DNA of 64,000 nt from Rhizobium mesosinicum (GTDB lineage Bacteria > Pseudomonadota > Alphaproteobacteria > Rhizobiales > Rhizobiaceae), in assembly GCF_019511345.1 (NCBI RefSeq), contig NZ_JAEUAK010000013.1, positions 100,821 to 164,820 on the forward strand, given 5' to 3'. The translations under genes and the position numbers were made by a program. This document shows, piece by piece, positions 52,718 through 61,817 of this stretch. The notes under the pieces are model-generated. The model saw only the letters and a program-made list of their open reading frames with translations. It ran no database searches and had not been told where the DNA came from. Within the stretch, counting starts at the first letter, position 1, and each line of letters opens with the position of its first letter.

Positions 52718-53896
52718 ATGACGCTGCTAGCACCTGTATCGCCACCACCGGCCGATAATCCCGCCTATGGTTACATAAGAGGTCTTGACGGCTTGCGGCT
52801 TGCCGCAGTGCTGATCGTAGTTGTGGCGCATTTCCGCTTGTCTGCAGCAATACCCGGTGGCTTTGGCGTCACGGTGTTCTTTGCGATCAGCGGGTTTCTC
52901 ATTTCCAGGCTGTTGTTGTCCGAAGAACGGCATTACGGGGAAATATCCCTGCCGCGCTTCTTCGCAAGACGGTTCTTACGTCTGATGCCTCCGCTCGTGC
53001 TGGTGATCGTGTTGACGCTGCCGGTCTATTTGATCTTTGATCGCGAACACGTTCTGATGAGCCAGATCCTGCTGGCACTCTTTTATCTGGGCAACGTTTC
53101 GATCGTAGCCAATGTCTTCACACCTTTGCCCGAAGGTATTCATGGCTACGGTCCACTGTGGTCGCTCGCCGTCGAAGAGCATTTTTATGTGTTCTTCCCG
53201 TTCGTGCTGTTGGCTTTGCGTGGCTGGTCTTCCCGTGTCGCTGTCCTCATTGGGGTGCTGGTTTTCAGTTTGGCGCTGCGCATCCTGGCCGCTTATACGG
53301 TTCCGGATCCGGAAAGCTTCAATTACTACTTTACCTTCACGCGCCTGGATTCGATCGCCTGGGGTTGCCTGCTCACATTCGCGCTCGCGAATGAATCGGC
53401 CAAAATCTATCTGGTGAAGCTTCGCGGTTGGAAGACTTTCGTGCTCGCCATCTTTCTCCTGCTTGCCGGCATCGCATTCCGTAATCAGTTTTTCCAGGAT
53501 ACTTTCCGCTACACCGTCCACGGTCTCGGCATGTTCCTGCTGATCAACGCCTTCGTTTTTGGAAGGGCTACGGAAAACCTCGTTCGCTTGGCAGAGTGGC
53601 GGCCCGTTCAGATGGGAGGGCGCATCAGCTATGAAATGTATCTTTGGCACCTCCATGTTTGGTTTATCGTCGGGCTGTTTTTTGCTGGAAATTACTGGCT
53701 TCAGTTCTCGACGAGCTTGGTTCTGACAATCGTCGTCGCCTACGGCTTTTACAGTCTGACGACGTCAGTGACCAAGCGCTGGTCCAAGAAAGTCGGCAGC
53801 AAGAGCGTCGAAGACGAACGCCAGAAAGTTTACCAGACGGTATCGACTGCCGATGAAACCAAGCTTCCTGAATCGAGCAAACGCGTACCCGGTTAG
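52718..53896 (+). CDS. Acyltransferase 3 family membrane protein
   Basis: It has 392 residues and about ten helices. The N-terminus has YIRGLDGLRLAAVLIVVVAHF with the catalytic His, then SRLLLSEERHYGEISLPRFFARRFLRLMPP and the GPLWSLAVEEHFYVFFPF motif. It has no SGNH partner in the same transcript. It stands alone between two long gaps and probably decorates the polysaccharide or a lipid with an acyl group. A weak terminator follows. Confidence 0.93.
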   Translation: MTLLAPVSPPPADNPAYGYIRGLDGLRLAAVLIVVVAHFRLSAAIPGGFGVTVFFAISGFLISRLLLSEERHYGEISLPRFFARRFLRLMPPLVLVIVLTLPVYLIFDREHVLMSQILLALFYLGNVSIVANVFTPLPEGIHGYGPLWSLAVEEHFYVFFPFVLLALRGWSSRVAVLIGVLVFSLALRILAAYTVPDPESFNYYFTFTRLDSIAWGCLLTFALANESAKIYLVKLRGWKTFVLAIFLLLAGIAFRNQFFQDTFRYTVHGLGMFLLINAFVFGRATENLVRLAEWRPVQMGGRISYEMYLWHLHVWFIVGLFFAGNYWLQFSTSLVLTIVVAYGFYSLTTSVTKRWSKKVGSKSVEDERQKVYQTVSTADETKLPESSKRVPG

Positions 53897-53933
53897 ACAG
53901 CAAAACTGCGAAAGAAACTCATACATTGAAAGA

Positions 53934-53963
53934 CCGGAGCGCAGGATATGATGCTCCGGCTTT
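53934..53963 (+). terminator. Probable terminator after the middle acyltransferase gene
   Basis: A 7-base GC-rich stem (CCGGAGC / GCTCCGG) with a 12-base loop is followed by CTTT about 38 bases after the stop. The T tail is short. Confidence 0.55.
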
Positions 53964-54352
53964 CGTTTGTCCTTGGTGGCTGCAACATTGCAATGGCGAT
54001 GCGCCAAGCGGTTGAGCCCTCCGAGCGAACTTTCGTTCGTACAAGAGTATTACCCGAAGCGCATTCGAGGCTTTGCCGAACCGTTGAGAGAGCTTTACGC
54101 TCGCCTATAGCGGAGGCCAGGCTCATGGTTTTTGTTCTTTGAGACAACTACTCCCGGGCAAGTCGCAGAATACAAGCCCGGGAACCGACCTGAAGACCGG
54201 GAATTGAATTCAGCGCCGTAAGGTGGTGAACACCGCGTATTCATTCGGGCGCACAAAGGAGGCTCTAACTCCTTGAATCTACGGATCGGACTTCCGAAAA
54301 TCGATTTCGGCTCTCGCACCAATGCCGGCAGATCGCGTCCCCGCCCTTCTTC
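53964..54352. other. 389-base convergent intergenic region
   Basis: It lies between the end of one acyltransferase gene and the end of the convergent one. It contains scattered short inverted repeats (for example around 54000-54100), but no gene that I can support. Confidence 0.4.
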
Positions 54353-55417
54353 TCATTCCATGGCAGCTGCGATTGGCCGCAGCGAGCCGATGCGACTGAT
54401 TACATATTTGACGACGATTGGCCCCGCGACGCCTGCGATCGTCGCGCTCACGAGAAGCAGCAGCGTCTGGTCGCTGACCGAAAAGAACCGACCGAAGACG
54501 GCCTTCACGAAACCGACGAATATCGTGTTCAGCAGATAGATTGCGAAAGCGTTCTGGCCGATAAATTCCAGGAACCGGCTCTGGTTGCAAAGCCGGGAGC
54601 GGATCAGCCCATGGAACACGACGAGAGACGTCATGCCGACGAGGAAGTAGCGCCATTCGGAATTGAACGAGACGTAGAGAAGGATGAGGAAGGCGGCGGC
54701 CGCCGGAATGAAATACCGCTCGACAAATGGCTCCCAGGCATCTCTGTGCAGGCAGGCAATGCAGCCTGCCATGAAGAAGGCATAAAACATGAAGATGCGA
54801 TTGATGTAGATGTAGTCCAATATCGCATCGTTGTAGAACATAAGCACATGCAGGCCGAACATGATGATCGAGGCCGCAAACAAGATATTCAGGCTTACGT
54901 TCATGCGCGAGAAGAGAAACGTCGTACCGATCGAAAGGTAAAAAAGGACGATCAGGTACCATACGAACATCGACGGGCTCTGCTCGGTATGGATGAAGAC
55001 GTGCTGAACCGAGAGCAATAGGTCGTTGACGGGCTTATCGACCGATACAAACTGCCCCGCAAAGAACTTTGCGAAAATGACGATCGCCGCCATGATGAAA
55101 AACGGAATAAGTAGCCGCTTTGCGCGTTTCGCCGCATAGGTCGCCATCGAACCCTTCAATTTATGGGCACCGACATAGACGAAGACATAGCCGCTGAGGA
55201 ACATAAAGAGCGGCATGTGGAAAGCATAGATTGCCTGTCGCAGATCAATGGCCCACGCCGGGAAAGCGGCGTCGTAGGTATGCCCCCAGACGACAAGGAT
55301 GATAGCCAATCCCTTGAGGCGCTCGATATCAGCCAACCATTTCCGCTGAGGCCTGACCGCGGGCTGCTGGGCTGCATTCATCTGCGACACATTCGCCGTG
55401 TCTTCTTGCTGGGGCAT
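54353..55417 (-). CDS. Acyltransferase 3 family membrane protein (OatA/NodX-type)
   Basis: It has 354 residues from the ATG at 55417 (GAGAT upstream); an in-frame ATG at 55381 is possible and longer frames to 55660 are unlikely. It has about ten helices. The first helix carries DIERLKGLAIILVVWGHTYDAAFP with the catalytic His, and AFHMPLFMFLSGYVF is the second hallmark of this acyltransferase subgroup. It probably O-acetylates a surface glycan. It is the last gene of the polysaccharide region and diverges from the ugp operon. Confidence 0.92.
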   Translation of the reverse strand: MPQQEDTANVSQMNAAQQPAVRPQRKWLADIERLKGLAIILVVWGHTYDAAFPAWAIDLRQAIYAFHMPLFMFLSGYVFVYVGAHKLKGSMATYAAKRAKRLLIPFFIMAAIVIFAKFFAGQFVSVDKPVNDLLLSVQHVFIHTEQSPSMFVWYLIVLFYLSIGTTFLFSRMNVSLNILFAASIIMFGLHVLMFYNDAILDYIYINRIFMFYAFFMAGCIACLHRDAWEPFVERYFIPAAAAFLILLYVSFNSEWRYFLVGMTSLVVFHGLIRSRLCNQSRFLEFIGQNAFAIYLLNTIFVGFVKAVFGRFFSVSDQTLLLLVSATIAGVAGPIVVKYVISRIGSLRPIAAAME

Positions 55418-55746
55418 ATGATCTCTGTTTGCACTTGACGATGAAAGACGGGCAGACAGCGGGATATCATGTCGCTGTCGACCTTTAAAGCATAATCTAC
55501 CGCAGCGCACACAAAGCCAGGCGAGAACAGCTGCCGTGTGGTGCGGCCTTTTCCACACGAACGCTCTTCCACGCGCCATACGCAGTGTCGCGGGATGGCA
55601 GCTAGAGGGAATCCATCCCCGCTCATGCTTATGAACGGTCGAGGATCCTTCGGTCATCAAAACTTCACGCAGCCTTCAAGAAACTGTCTCGTGGGCGCGC
55701 TAATCGTCGCAAACGGTTTGCAATTTCTTTTGCAGAGGAGAAAATT
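55418..55746. other. 329-base divergent region before ugpB
   Basis: It must carry the ugp promoter and that of the acyltransferase gene. Pho boxes often control ugp in rhizobia, but I could not see a clear one. AGGAGAAAATT directly precedes the ugpB start. Confidence 0.4.
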
Positions 55747-57006
55747 ATGACAAACAAATTGCAGAACACAACTGCGGTCAGCCTTGTCGCTCTGATGTCC
55801 ATGGTCGGTTCGGCACATGCCGATACGACCGTGAAGTTCTGGCACAGCTTCAGCAAAACCTCCGGCGACGCGCTCAACAAGATCATCGCTAACTTCGAAG
55901 CCGCCAATCCCGGCATCCATATCGAAGGGGAATTCGTCGGTGACTACAACGATATCGTCGCCAAGCTGCAGGCGGCCATTCCCGCCAGACGTGCGCCTGA
56001 TGCCGTCATTATGGAAGTCACCCGCTACGGGCTCTTCGCCGACCGCGGCGCGCTGATCGATCTCACGCCCTATTTCAACGCCGATCCGCTGAAGGACGAC
56101 CTTTACGACTACGCGCGCGAAGTCGGCGTCTATAACGGCAAGAACTATATCGTTCCGTTCAACTCCTCCACGCCGGTCCTCTACTATAACAAGGACATCC
56201 TGACGCGTGCCGGATTCGCGACGGAACCGTCACTGAAGACTTTCGCAGATATTCTTGCCGTTTCGAAGACAATCACCGAAAGGCTCGGCGCGGAAGGCAT
56301 CACCGGCATTGCGGCCCCCGGCCAGTTCGCCCGCTGGGGCCTCGTCATGTCCAATGACAGCGAGCTCATCGATTCCAAGACCAGCGATATCCTGCTCGAC
56401 TCGCCGAACACGATCGAAGCCTATCAATGGATGGCATCGCTCGTGCACGCCCAGAAGGTCGCCTCTCCGGATGGCGTTACCGATGAAGACGTCGGCCGCG
56501 ACGCTTTCTTCGCCGGCAAGGTCGGCATCTCGCTCAACTCGACGGGTGATTATGGTGGCGCCAGGAAGGCGCTCGGTGAAAAGCTCGAAGTCCGTCCGAT
56601 GCCCTGCAACAAGGTCTGCTCCGTTCCGATCGGCGGCGCCGGTATCGGCATCCTCTCGACCTCACCGAAGGAGGTCCAGGATGCCGCATACAAGTTCATC
56701 AGTTACGCTGCTTCGCCGGAAGCCAATTCCCTCTGGTTTGCCGCAACCGGCTACCTGCCGATCAACAAGAAGAGCGCCGCCCAGCCGGTTGCCGCCGAAG
56801 CGCTCGCCAAGAAACAGGGCATCGATGTTGCCATCAAGCAGCTCGATTTCGCTCGTGGCCGTGCCCGTCCGCCCGTCGTCACCTGGATGCGCTCGACAGA
56901 ATACAAGATGTGGGAAGCCATGGCACTCGGCCAGCGCGATGTCACGGAAACGATGAAGGATTTCGCCGTCCAGACCCGCGACGAAGCCAAGCGTTCCAGC
57001 AACTGA
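55747..57006 (+). CDS. ugpB: sn-Glycerol-3-phosphate ABC transporter binding protein
   Basis: It has 419 residues with a Sec signal peptide ending AHA. It is a family 1 solute-binding protein: VKFWHSFSKTSGDALNKI, FEAANPGIHIEGEFVGDY, PFNSSTPVLYYNKDIL and GAGIGILSTSPKE. The SFSKTSG start matches the UgpB group (UgpB proteins use a WHSM-like stretch). Together with the following UgpA/UgpE/UgpC-type genes and an embedded glycerophosphodiesterase it points to glycerol-3-phosphate or glycerophosphodiester uptake. Sugar binding cannot be excluded. Confidence 0.85.
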   Translation: MTNKLQNTTAVSLVALMSMVGSAHADTTVKFWHSFSKTSGDALNKIIANFEAANPGIHIEGEFVGDYNDIVAKLQAAIPARRAPDAVIMEVTRYGLFADRGALIDLTPYFNADPLKDDLYDYAREVGVYNGKNYIVPFNSSTPVLYYNKDILTRAGFATEPSLKTFADILAVSKTITERLGAEGITGIAAPGQFARWGLVMSNDSELIDSKTSDILLDSPNTIEAYQWMASLVHAQKVASPDGVTDEDVGRDAFFAGKVGISLNSTGDYGGARKALGEKLEVRPMPCNKVCSVPIGGAGIGILSTSPKEVQDAAYKFISYAASPEANSLWFAATGYLPINKKSAAQPVAAEALAKKQGIDVAIKQLDFARGRARPPVVTWMRSTEYKMWEAMALGQRDVTETMKDFAVQTRDEAKRSSN

Positions 57007-57069
57007 GCCTCTCCCTCGAGCCAAGACGGCGTGTCTTGAACGGCCCGTCGTCTCAACTGTACCGGTCTG

Positions 57070-57939
57070 ATGCTGCGCAAACTCACACCCTATCTTCTCG
57101 TCGCACCGCTGATGATCTTCATCGCGGTCTTCACCTATATTCCCGTCATTGCCAGTGTGAACCTCAGCTTCCGGCACTGGGACTTCCTGTCGCCGACAAT
57201 GCCTTTCGTCGGCTTTGAGAATTACCGCCTGCTTTTGAACTCCCGCGACTTCTGGAATTCGTTGCAAGTCACCGCCATCTTCGCGCTGATTTCAGTACCG
57301 ATCAGACTGGCACTGGCACTCGCTGTCGCGAGCTATCTCGTCCGCGAGACATTACCCTCGCGGCTTCTGCGCGGTGCGCTCTTTCTTCCTTCCGTAACCT
57401 CGACCGTCTCGATCGCCGTCGTCTTCTCCTGGGTCTTTGCCACCGACTACGGCATGGTCAATGCTGCACTGACCTCACTCGGTATCGGCAAGGTCCAATG
57501 GCTGCAGGACCCGCAGCTTGCCCTTTGGGTGCTGATAACAGTCAACACCTGGAAGCAACTCGGCTATGACATCGTCATCTATATTGCCGGCCTGCAGGCT
57601 GTACCGCAGGAACTTTATGATGCCGCCGCCGTCGATGGCGGCCGGCGCTTCCATGTGTTCCGCCGGGTCACCGTCCCGCTTGTCATGCCGACCACCTATT
57701 TCCTGCTGGTGATTTCCGTAATCGAGGCTTTCCAGGTCTTCACCATCGTCAACATCATGACCCATGGCGGCCCTGCGGGTGCGACCGACATGCTCGTCAA
57801 TCTGCTCTATCGCGTAGGCTTCACTCTCTTCGACATCGGCCGAGGCTCGGCGCTCGCCGTTCTGCTTTTCATCTTCCTGATCGCGCTGGCACTGATCAAA
57901 TCCTTCGTCATCGGCCGGAGAGTCCATTATGAAGCTTGA
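57070..57939 (+). CDS. ugpA: ABC transporter permease, UgpA-like
   Basis: It has 289 residues and six helices. The EAA loop is YDAAAVDGGRRFHVFRRVTVP. It lies 63 bases after the binding-protein gene. It overlaps the next permease gene by 11 bases. It forms the membrane channel with UgpE. Confidence 0.88.
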   Translation: MLRKLTPYLLVAPLMIFIAVFTYIPVIASVNLSFRHWDFLSPTMPFVGFENYRLLLNSRDFWNSLQVTAIFALISVPIRLALALAVASYLVRETLPSRLLRGALFLPSVTSTVSIAVVFSWVFATDYGMVNAALTSLGIGKVQWLQDPQLALWVLITVNTWKQLGYDIVIYIAGLQAVPQELYDAAAVDGGRRFHVFRRVTVPLVMPTTYFLLVISVIEAFQVFTIVNIMTHGGPAGATDMLVNLLYRVGFTLFDIGRGSALAVLLFIFLIALALIKSFVIGRRVHYEA

Positions 57940-58738
57940 AAACCCTGTCGTGACCGGTCTTGCGCTCGTCGGCGGGCTGATCTTCCTGTCGCCCGTGCTC
58001 TATTCGATCTGGATGTCCTTCGAGACGGCGCAATCCTATTACACAGGCAAGTACGAGTTCACGCTCGACAACTATGTTCGTGCCATCGGCGAATACAATT
58101 TTGCTCGCTATCTTCTGAACAGCATCATCGTTTCCGGCCTAGTGACGCTGCTTGGCATCACGGTCGCCACCATGGCCGCCTTTGCCTTCGCCCGCTTCCA
58201 GTTCCGCGGCGGCAACCTGCTCTTCGGCGCGACGGTTGCCACATTGATGATCCCCAGCCACATCAGCCTGATCCCCAACTATCTGACGCTTGCCAAAGCC
58301 GGCCTGCTCGACACCTATACAGGCCTCATCCTGCCAGCGATCTCGAACGGTTTTGCTGCCTTCTTCCTGCGCCAGTACATCAAGGGCATTCCCAAGGCAC
58401 TGGATGAAGCCGCCTATATGGATGGCGCGACACCCTTGCAGGTGCTGTGGCGGGTGATCGTGCCGATCGCTAAGCCTGCCATCTTCTCGATGGGCCTCTA
58501 CATCTTCATCACCGAATGGAACAACTACATCTGGCCGCTGGTGGCCGTGGGCAAGGAAGACCTCTACACGCTGCAGATCGGCCTTGCTCGCCTTTATCGT
58601 ATCAATCCTGGCGAAGGTCTGGTCGACTGGCCCCTCGTCATGGCCGCCTGCACCCTCAGCATGCTGCCCGTGTTGCTCGGCTTCCTGCTGGTCGAGCGCC
58701 ATCTCGTGCGTGGCATCACGCTCGGCGCGGTCAAGTAA
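57929..58738 (+). CDS. ugpE: ABC transporter permease, UgpE-like
   Basis: It has 269 residues and six helices, with the EAA loop DEAAYMDGATPLQVLWRVIVP. Its start lies 11 bases inside the end of ugpA, so the two are translationally coupled. The ugpQ gene begins two bases after its stop. Confidence 0.88.
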   Translation: MKLENPVVTGLALVGGLIFLSPVLYSIWMSFETAQSYYTGKYEFTLDNYVRAIGEYNFARYLLNSIIVSGLVTLLGITVATMAAFAFARFQFRGGNLLFGATVATLMIPSHISLIPNYLTLAKAGLLDTYTGLILPAISNGFAAFFLRQYIKGIPKALDEAAYMDGATPLQVLWRVIVPIAKPAIFSMGLYIFITEWNNYIWPLVAVGKEDLYTLQIGLARLYRINPGEGLVDWPLVMAACTLSMLPVLLGFLLVERHLVRGITLGAVK

Positions 58739-58740
58739 TC

Positions 58741-59511
58741 ATGAACAAGGACAAGCATAGAATGACACGCATCGCTTCGCATCGCGGCGGCACTCTGGAA
58801 TTTGGCGACAGCACGCCGCAAGGCTTTGCTGCGACGGCAAAAATGCCGCTGGAGGAGGTGGAATTCGACGTCCATCCGACAGCCGACGGCGCGATCATGG
58901 TCCATCACGACGCAACGCTTGACGGTACGACGGATCGCAGCGGCGCGATCGCCGCCATGAGCGAAGCAGAGGTCCGAGCCGCTATCATCAACTATGGGGC
59001 CGGCGGACATCCGATCTCGCTGGAAGAACTCTGTGCGATCTATTCCGACAGCACGGTAAATTTCCGCTGCGAGATCAAGCCTGGCGTCGATGGCCGCCCC
59101 TACGAGAACTTCGTGCCACGCGTCGTCGAAACGCTCGCGCGCCACGGCATGCTTGAAAGGACGGTCTTCTCTTCCTTTCTGGTGGAATCGCAGGATGCGC
59201 TGTCGGCGGCCACCAGCCAGCCGAAGCTCTGGCTCGTCAGCCCGCCAGTGTTGCGTCAGCTTGGGACCAGAGCTGTGATCGAAGTCGCGAAAGCGCATGA
59301 CATCCCCGAAATCGGCGTCCATGTGGATACCGCCGATTCCGCTCTCATGGCAGAAATTACGGCAGCCGGTCTCGATTTCGGTTGCTGGGCCGCCCATTCG
59401 GCCCGGCAGATCGAAAAGGTGCTGGCGCTCGGCGTCAAGGTCTTCACAACGGACCGGCCGAGCCTTGCGATTGCCATTCGCACCGGCTTCGGAGCGGAGG
59501 CCCCACTATGA
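58741..59511 (+). CDS. ugpQ: Glycerophosphodiester phosphodiesterase
   Basis: It has 256 residues from the ATG at 58741; an ATG at 58762 would give 249. The GDPD family pattern is ASHRGG, then VEFDVHPTADGAIMVHHDATLDGTTD with the metal and catalytic Glu, Asp and His residues, and FRCEIKPG. It hydrolyses glycerophosphodiesters to sn-glycerol-3-phosphate and an alcohol, in the cytoplasm as no signal peptide is present. It overlaps the ATPase gene by four bases (ATGA). Its place inside the transporter operon is the best evidence for the transporter's substrate. Confidence 0.92.
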   Translation: MNKDKHRMTRIASHRGGTLEFGDSTPQGFAATAKMPLEEVEFDVHPTADGAIMVHHDATLDGTTDRSGAIAAMSEAEVRAAIINYGAGGHPISLEELCAIYSDSTVNFRCEIKPGVDGRPYENFVPRVVETLARHGMLERTVFSSFLVESQDALSAATSQPKLWLVSPPVLRQLGTRAVIEVAKAHDIPEIGVHVDTADSALMAEITAAGLDFGCWAAHSARQIEKVLALGVKVFTTDRPSLAIAIRTGFGAEAPL

Positions 59512-60554
59512 GCGGCATCACCCTTCGCAACATCAAAAAGTCCTACCCCGGTGGGCCGCAAGTCCTGCACGGCGTCTCCATGGATATCAACTCGGGCGAA
59601 TTCATCGTCATCGTCGGCCCATCGGGTTGCGGTAAATCTACCCTGTTACGCCTCATCGCAGGGCTTGAGCGATGCGATGAGGGCGATATGGAAATCTGGG
59701 GGCGGCGCGCGAATGATCTTGCCCCGCAGGATCGCGATATCGCCATGATCTTCCAGAACTACGCGCTCTATCCGCACATGACGGTGCGCGAGAATATTGC
59801 CTTCGGCCTCGAGCTGCGCGGCATGCCGAAGGCCGAGCGCAATGCACGGGCTGAAGGTGTGGCAAAGACGTTGCAGCTCGAAGCCTATCTCGATCGCAAG
59901 CCGGGCGCGCTTTCAGGCGGTCAGCGTCAGCGTGTGGCCATGGGCAGGGCCTTGGCACGCAACAGTTCCATCTTCCTGATGGATGAGCCGCTGTCGAACC
60001 TCGACAATGCGCTGCGCCTCGCCATGCGCACCGAAATCAAGGAGCTGCATCGCCAGCTCGGCGCCACCGTCGTCTATGTCACGCATGACCAGACCGAGGC
60101 GCTTTCACTGGCCGACAGGATTGCGGTCATGAAGGACGGCAATCTCCTGCAGTTCGACACGCCGGAGGCGATCTATGACCAGCCGCAGAACCGCTTTATC
60201 GCGGGCTTCCTCGGCGTTCCCGCAATGAATTTCCTGCCTGTCGAACACCTTCCCGGTTGGCAGGGCCGGCAGGGTCTGACGGCGGGACTGAGACCCGAAT
60301 CCATGGCAATCAGTGTCGAAGAACCACACGAACCTGCCCTGCCCGTCCGGCTTATGCTGTCGGAGATGACCGGCTCTGATATCATTCTGCATTGCGACAG
60401 TCCGGCTGGCCGCATTACGCTAACCAGCCCGCGCAAGGATGTTCCGCGCGATGCCGATAACTTCTGGGTCATGTGCGACCTTGACCGGGCGGTGTTTTTC
60501 GATAACCAGAGCGGGAGCCGCGTCGATCTTTCATCCTTAGATCGCAGAATTTAG
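59508..60554 (+). CDS. ugpC: ABC transporter ATP-binding protein, UgpC/MalK family
   Basis: It has 348 residues from the ATG at 59508. Walker A is GPSGCGKST, signature LSGGQRQRVAMGRAL, Walker B FLMDEPLSNLD and switch His in YVTHDQTEALSLAD. The C-terminal TOBE domain contains GLRPESM. It energises the UgpAE permease pair. An unrelated frame extends back to 59382 inside ugpQ and is not used. Confidence 0.93.
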   Translation: MSGITLRNIKKSYPGGPQVLHGVSMDINSGEFIVIVGPSGCGKSTLLRLIAGLERCDEGDMEIWGRRANDLAPQDRDIAMIFQNYALYPHMTVRENIAFGLELRGMPKAERNARAEGVAKTLQLEAYLDRKPGALSGGQRQRVAMGRALARNSSIFLMDEPLSNLDNALRLAMRTEIKELHRQLGATVVYVTHDQTEALSLADRIAVMKDGNLLQFDTPEAIYDQPQNRFIAGFLGVPAMNFLPVEHLPGWQGRQGLTAGLRPESMAISVEEPHEPALPVRLMLSEMTGSDIILHCDSPAGRITLTSPRKDVPRDADNFWVMCDLDRAVFFDNQSGSRVDLSSLDRRI

Positions 60555-60592
60555 ACGCCCTGGCGGGAAAAGCGACTCCGCGAGAAGTGACA

Positions 60593-61480
60593 ATGGAAAG
60601 ACAGACCGAAATCCCGCAGCTTCTTGGCGATCTTATCAGTCGCAACTCGACGAAGCTCACAGAGGCCGACACGCGCCTTCTCGACGTGATGATGCAGGAC
60701 CCGATCCGCGCGGCGATGGAAAACGGCAAAGCCGTTTCCTTCCGCGCCGGCGTGCACCCGGCTTCGGCCGTGCGGCTGGCTCGCCGGCTCGGCTTCAAAG
60801 GCTATCCCGAGTTCCGAACTTTCCTGCAGGCGAACCTCATCGAAGGCGGCGGGGATTTCGAAAGCCCGGCCGCCCGCATGGCCGCTCGTCTCGTTCGCGC
60901 GGAGGACGGCGGCGTGCTTTCCTCCGTGCTCGGCAGCGAGATTGCAGCCCTCCAGCAGGTACGCAACGCAGTTTCGGACGCCGATGTCAGAGGCTTTTCG
61001 GAAGTGCTGCTCGATTGCCGGCGGGTCTTTGTCTTCGGGCGTGGCCATTCCGCCGCCCTCGCCTCCCTCGTCGCGCTGAGGCTCAATCGCTCGGGTTATC
61101 CGGCAGTCGATCTCGCCAGCCAGATGCATCTGATCGCCGAAGTGCTGGCGACATTGGGGCCTGGCGACGTTGTCTGGCTGTTCGCCTTCCGCAAGGCCTC
61201 GCCGCTCATCCATCAGATCAGGAAGATTGCCGCAGAAAGAGGCGCTAAGGTCCTGGCGCTGACCGATCTGCTCAGCGCCCGCATCGATCCGGCACCCGAC
61301 CGTCAGATCTCCGTTTCTCGCGGTGAAGCCGGCGAATCCCAATCGCTCGTCGTTCCCATGACCATCGCCAACACTGTCATTCTCGACCTCGCCGCCATCG
61401 ATGGCGGCCGTTCGCTGCGCGCGCTCAGTGGTTTCAAGGCGTTCCGTGCGGACTGCGGTCTATCGCCGGTGATCCTGTAG
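60593..61480 (+). CDS. RpiR-family transcriptional regulator (HTH + SIS)
   Basis: It has 295 residues from the ATG at 60593 (a GTG at 60587 adds two). An N-terminal RpiR helix-turn-helix region (LISRNSTKLTEADTRLLDVMM, then RAGVHPASAVRLARRLGFKGYPEFR) is followed by a SIS phosphosugar-binding domain (VFVFGRGHSAALASLVALRLN, PGDVVWLFAFRKASPLIHQIRKIA). RpiR proteins sense phosphosugars. As the last gene of the operon, 38 bases after ugpC, it probably regulates it in response to a glycerol- or sugar-phosphate. No separate operator was identified. Confidence 0.88.
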   Translation: MERQTEIPQLLGDLISRNSTKLTEADTRLLDVMMQDPIRAAMENGKAVSFRAGVHPASAVRLARRLGFKGYPEFRTFLQANLIEGGGDFESPAARMAARLVRAEDGGVLSSVLGSEIAALQQVRNAVSDADVRGFSEVLLDCRRVFVFGRGHSAALASLVALRLNRSGYPAVDLASQMHLIAEVLATLGPGDVVWLFAFRKASPLIHQIRKIAAERGAKVLALTDLLSARIDPAPDRQISVSRGEAGESQSLVVPMTIANTVILDLAAIDGGRSLRALSGFKAFRADCGLSPVIL

Positions 61481-61518
61481 GGCCAGAAATCCGCCATCGT
61501 GAGAAATATGAGAATTTC

Positions 61519-61542
61519 CCGGGAGACATTTCGATCTCCCGG
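61519..61542. other. Hairpin between convergent RpiR and minE genes
   Basis: An 8-base perfect inverted repeat (CCGGGAGA / TCTCCCGG) with an 8-base loop. Neither strand has a T-run after it, so a terminator role is weak. Confidence 0.4.
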
Positions 61543-61559
61543 ATAAATCAATTCGAACC

Positions 61560-61817
61560 TCAAGCCGCCCGGGCGGCCTTGGCGGGGATCTCGACGTCGA
61601 TTTCCAGGATCGAGACGTTCTCGCCGCGATCGATCCTAATCTGCAGGCGATCGCCTTCGATTTCGACATGCTTAGCGATCACCGCAAGGATTTCCTCTCT
61701 AAGAAGAGACACGAGATCTGAACCGGGAGAGATACGCTCGTGCGCCAGAAGCAGTTGGAGACGTTCGCGCGCAACCGGCGCGGTTTTCTTTTTCTGAAAG
61801 AAATCGAATACGCTCAT
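61560..61817 (-). CDS. minE: Cell division topological specificity factor MinE
   Basis: It has 85 residues. The N-terminal membrane-targeting part (MSVFDFFQKKKTAPVARERLQLLLAHER) and the dimeric C-terminal half (VIAKHVEIE, LEIDVEIP) match MinE. It activates MinD ATPase and drives pole-to-pole oscillation so that the division inhibitor is excluded from midcell. It overlaps minD by four bases at its start. Confidence 0.96.
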   Translation of the reverse strand: MSVFDFFQKKKTAPVARERLQLLLAHERISPGSDLVSLLREEILAVIAKHVEIEGDRLQIRIDRGENVSILEIDVEIPAKAARAA

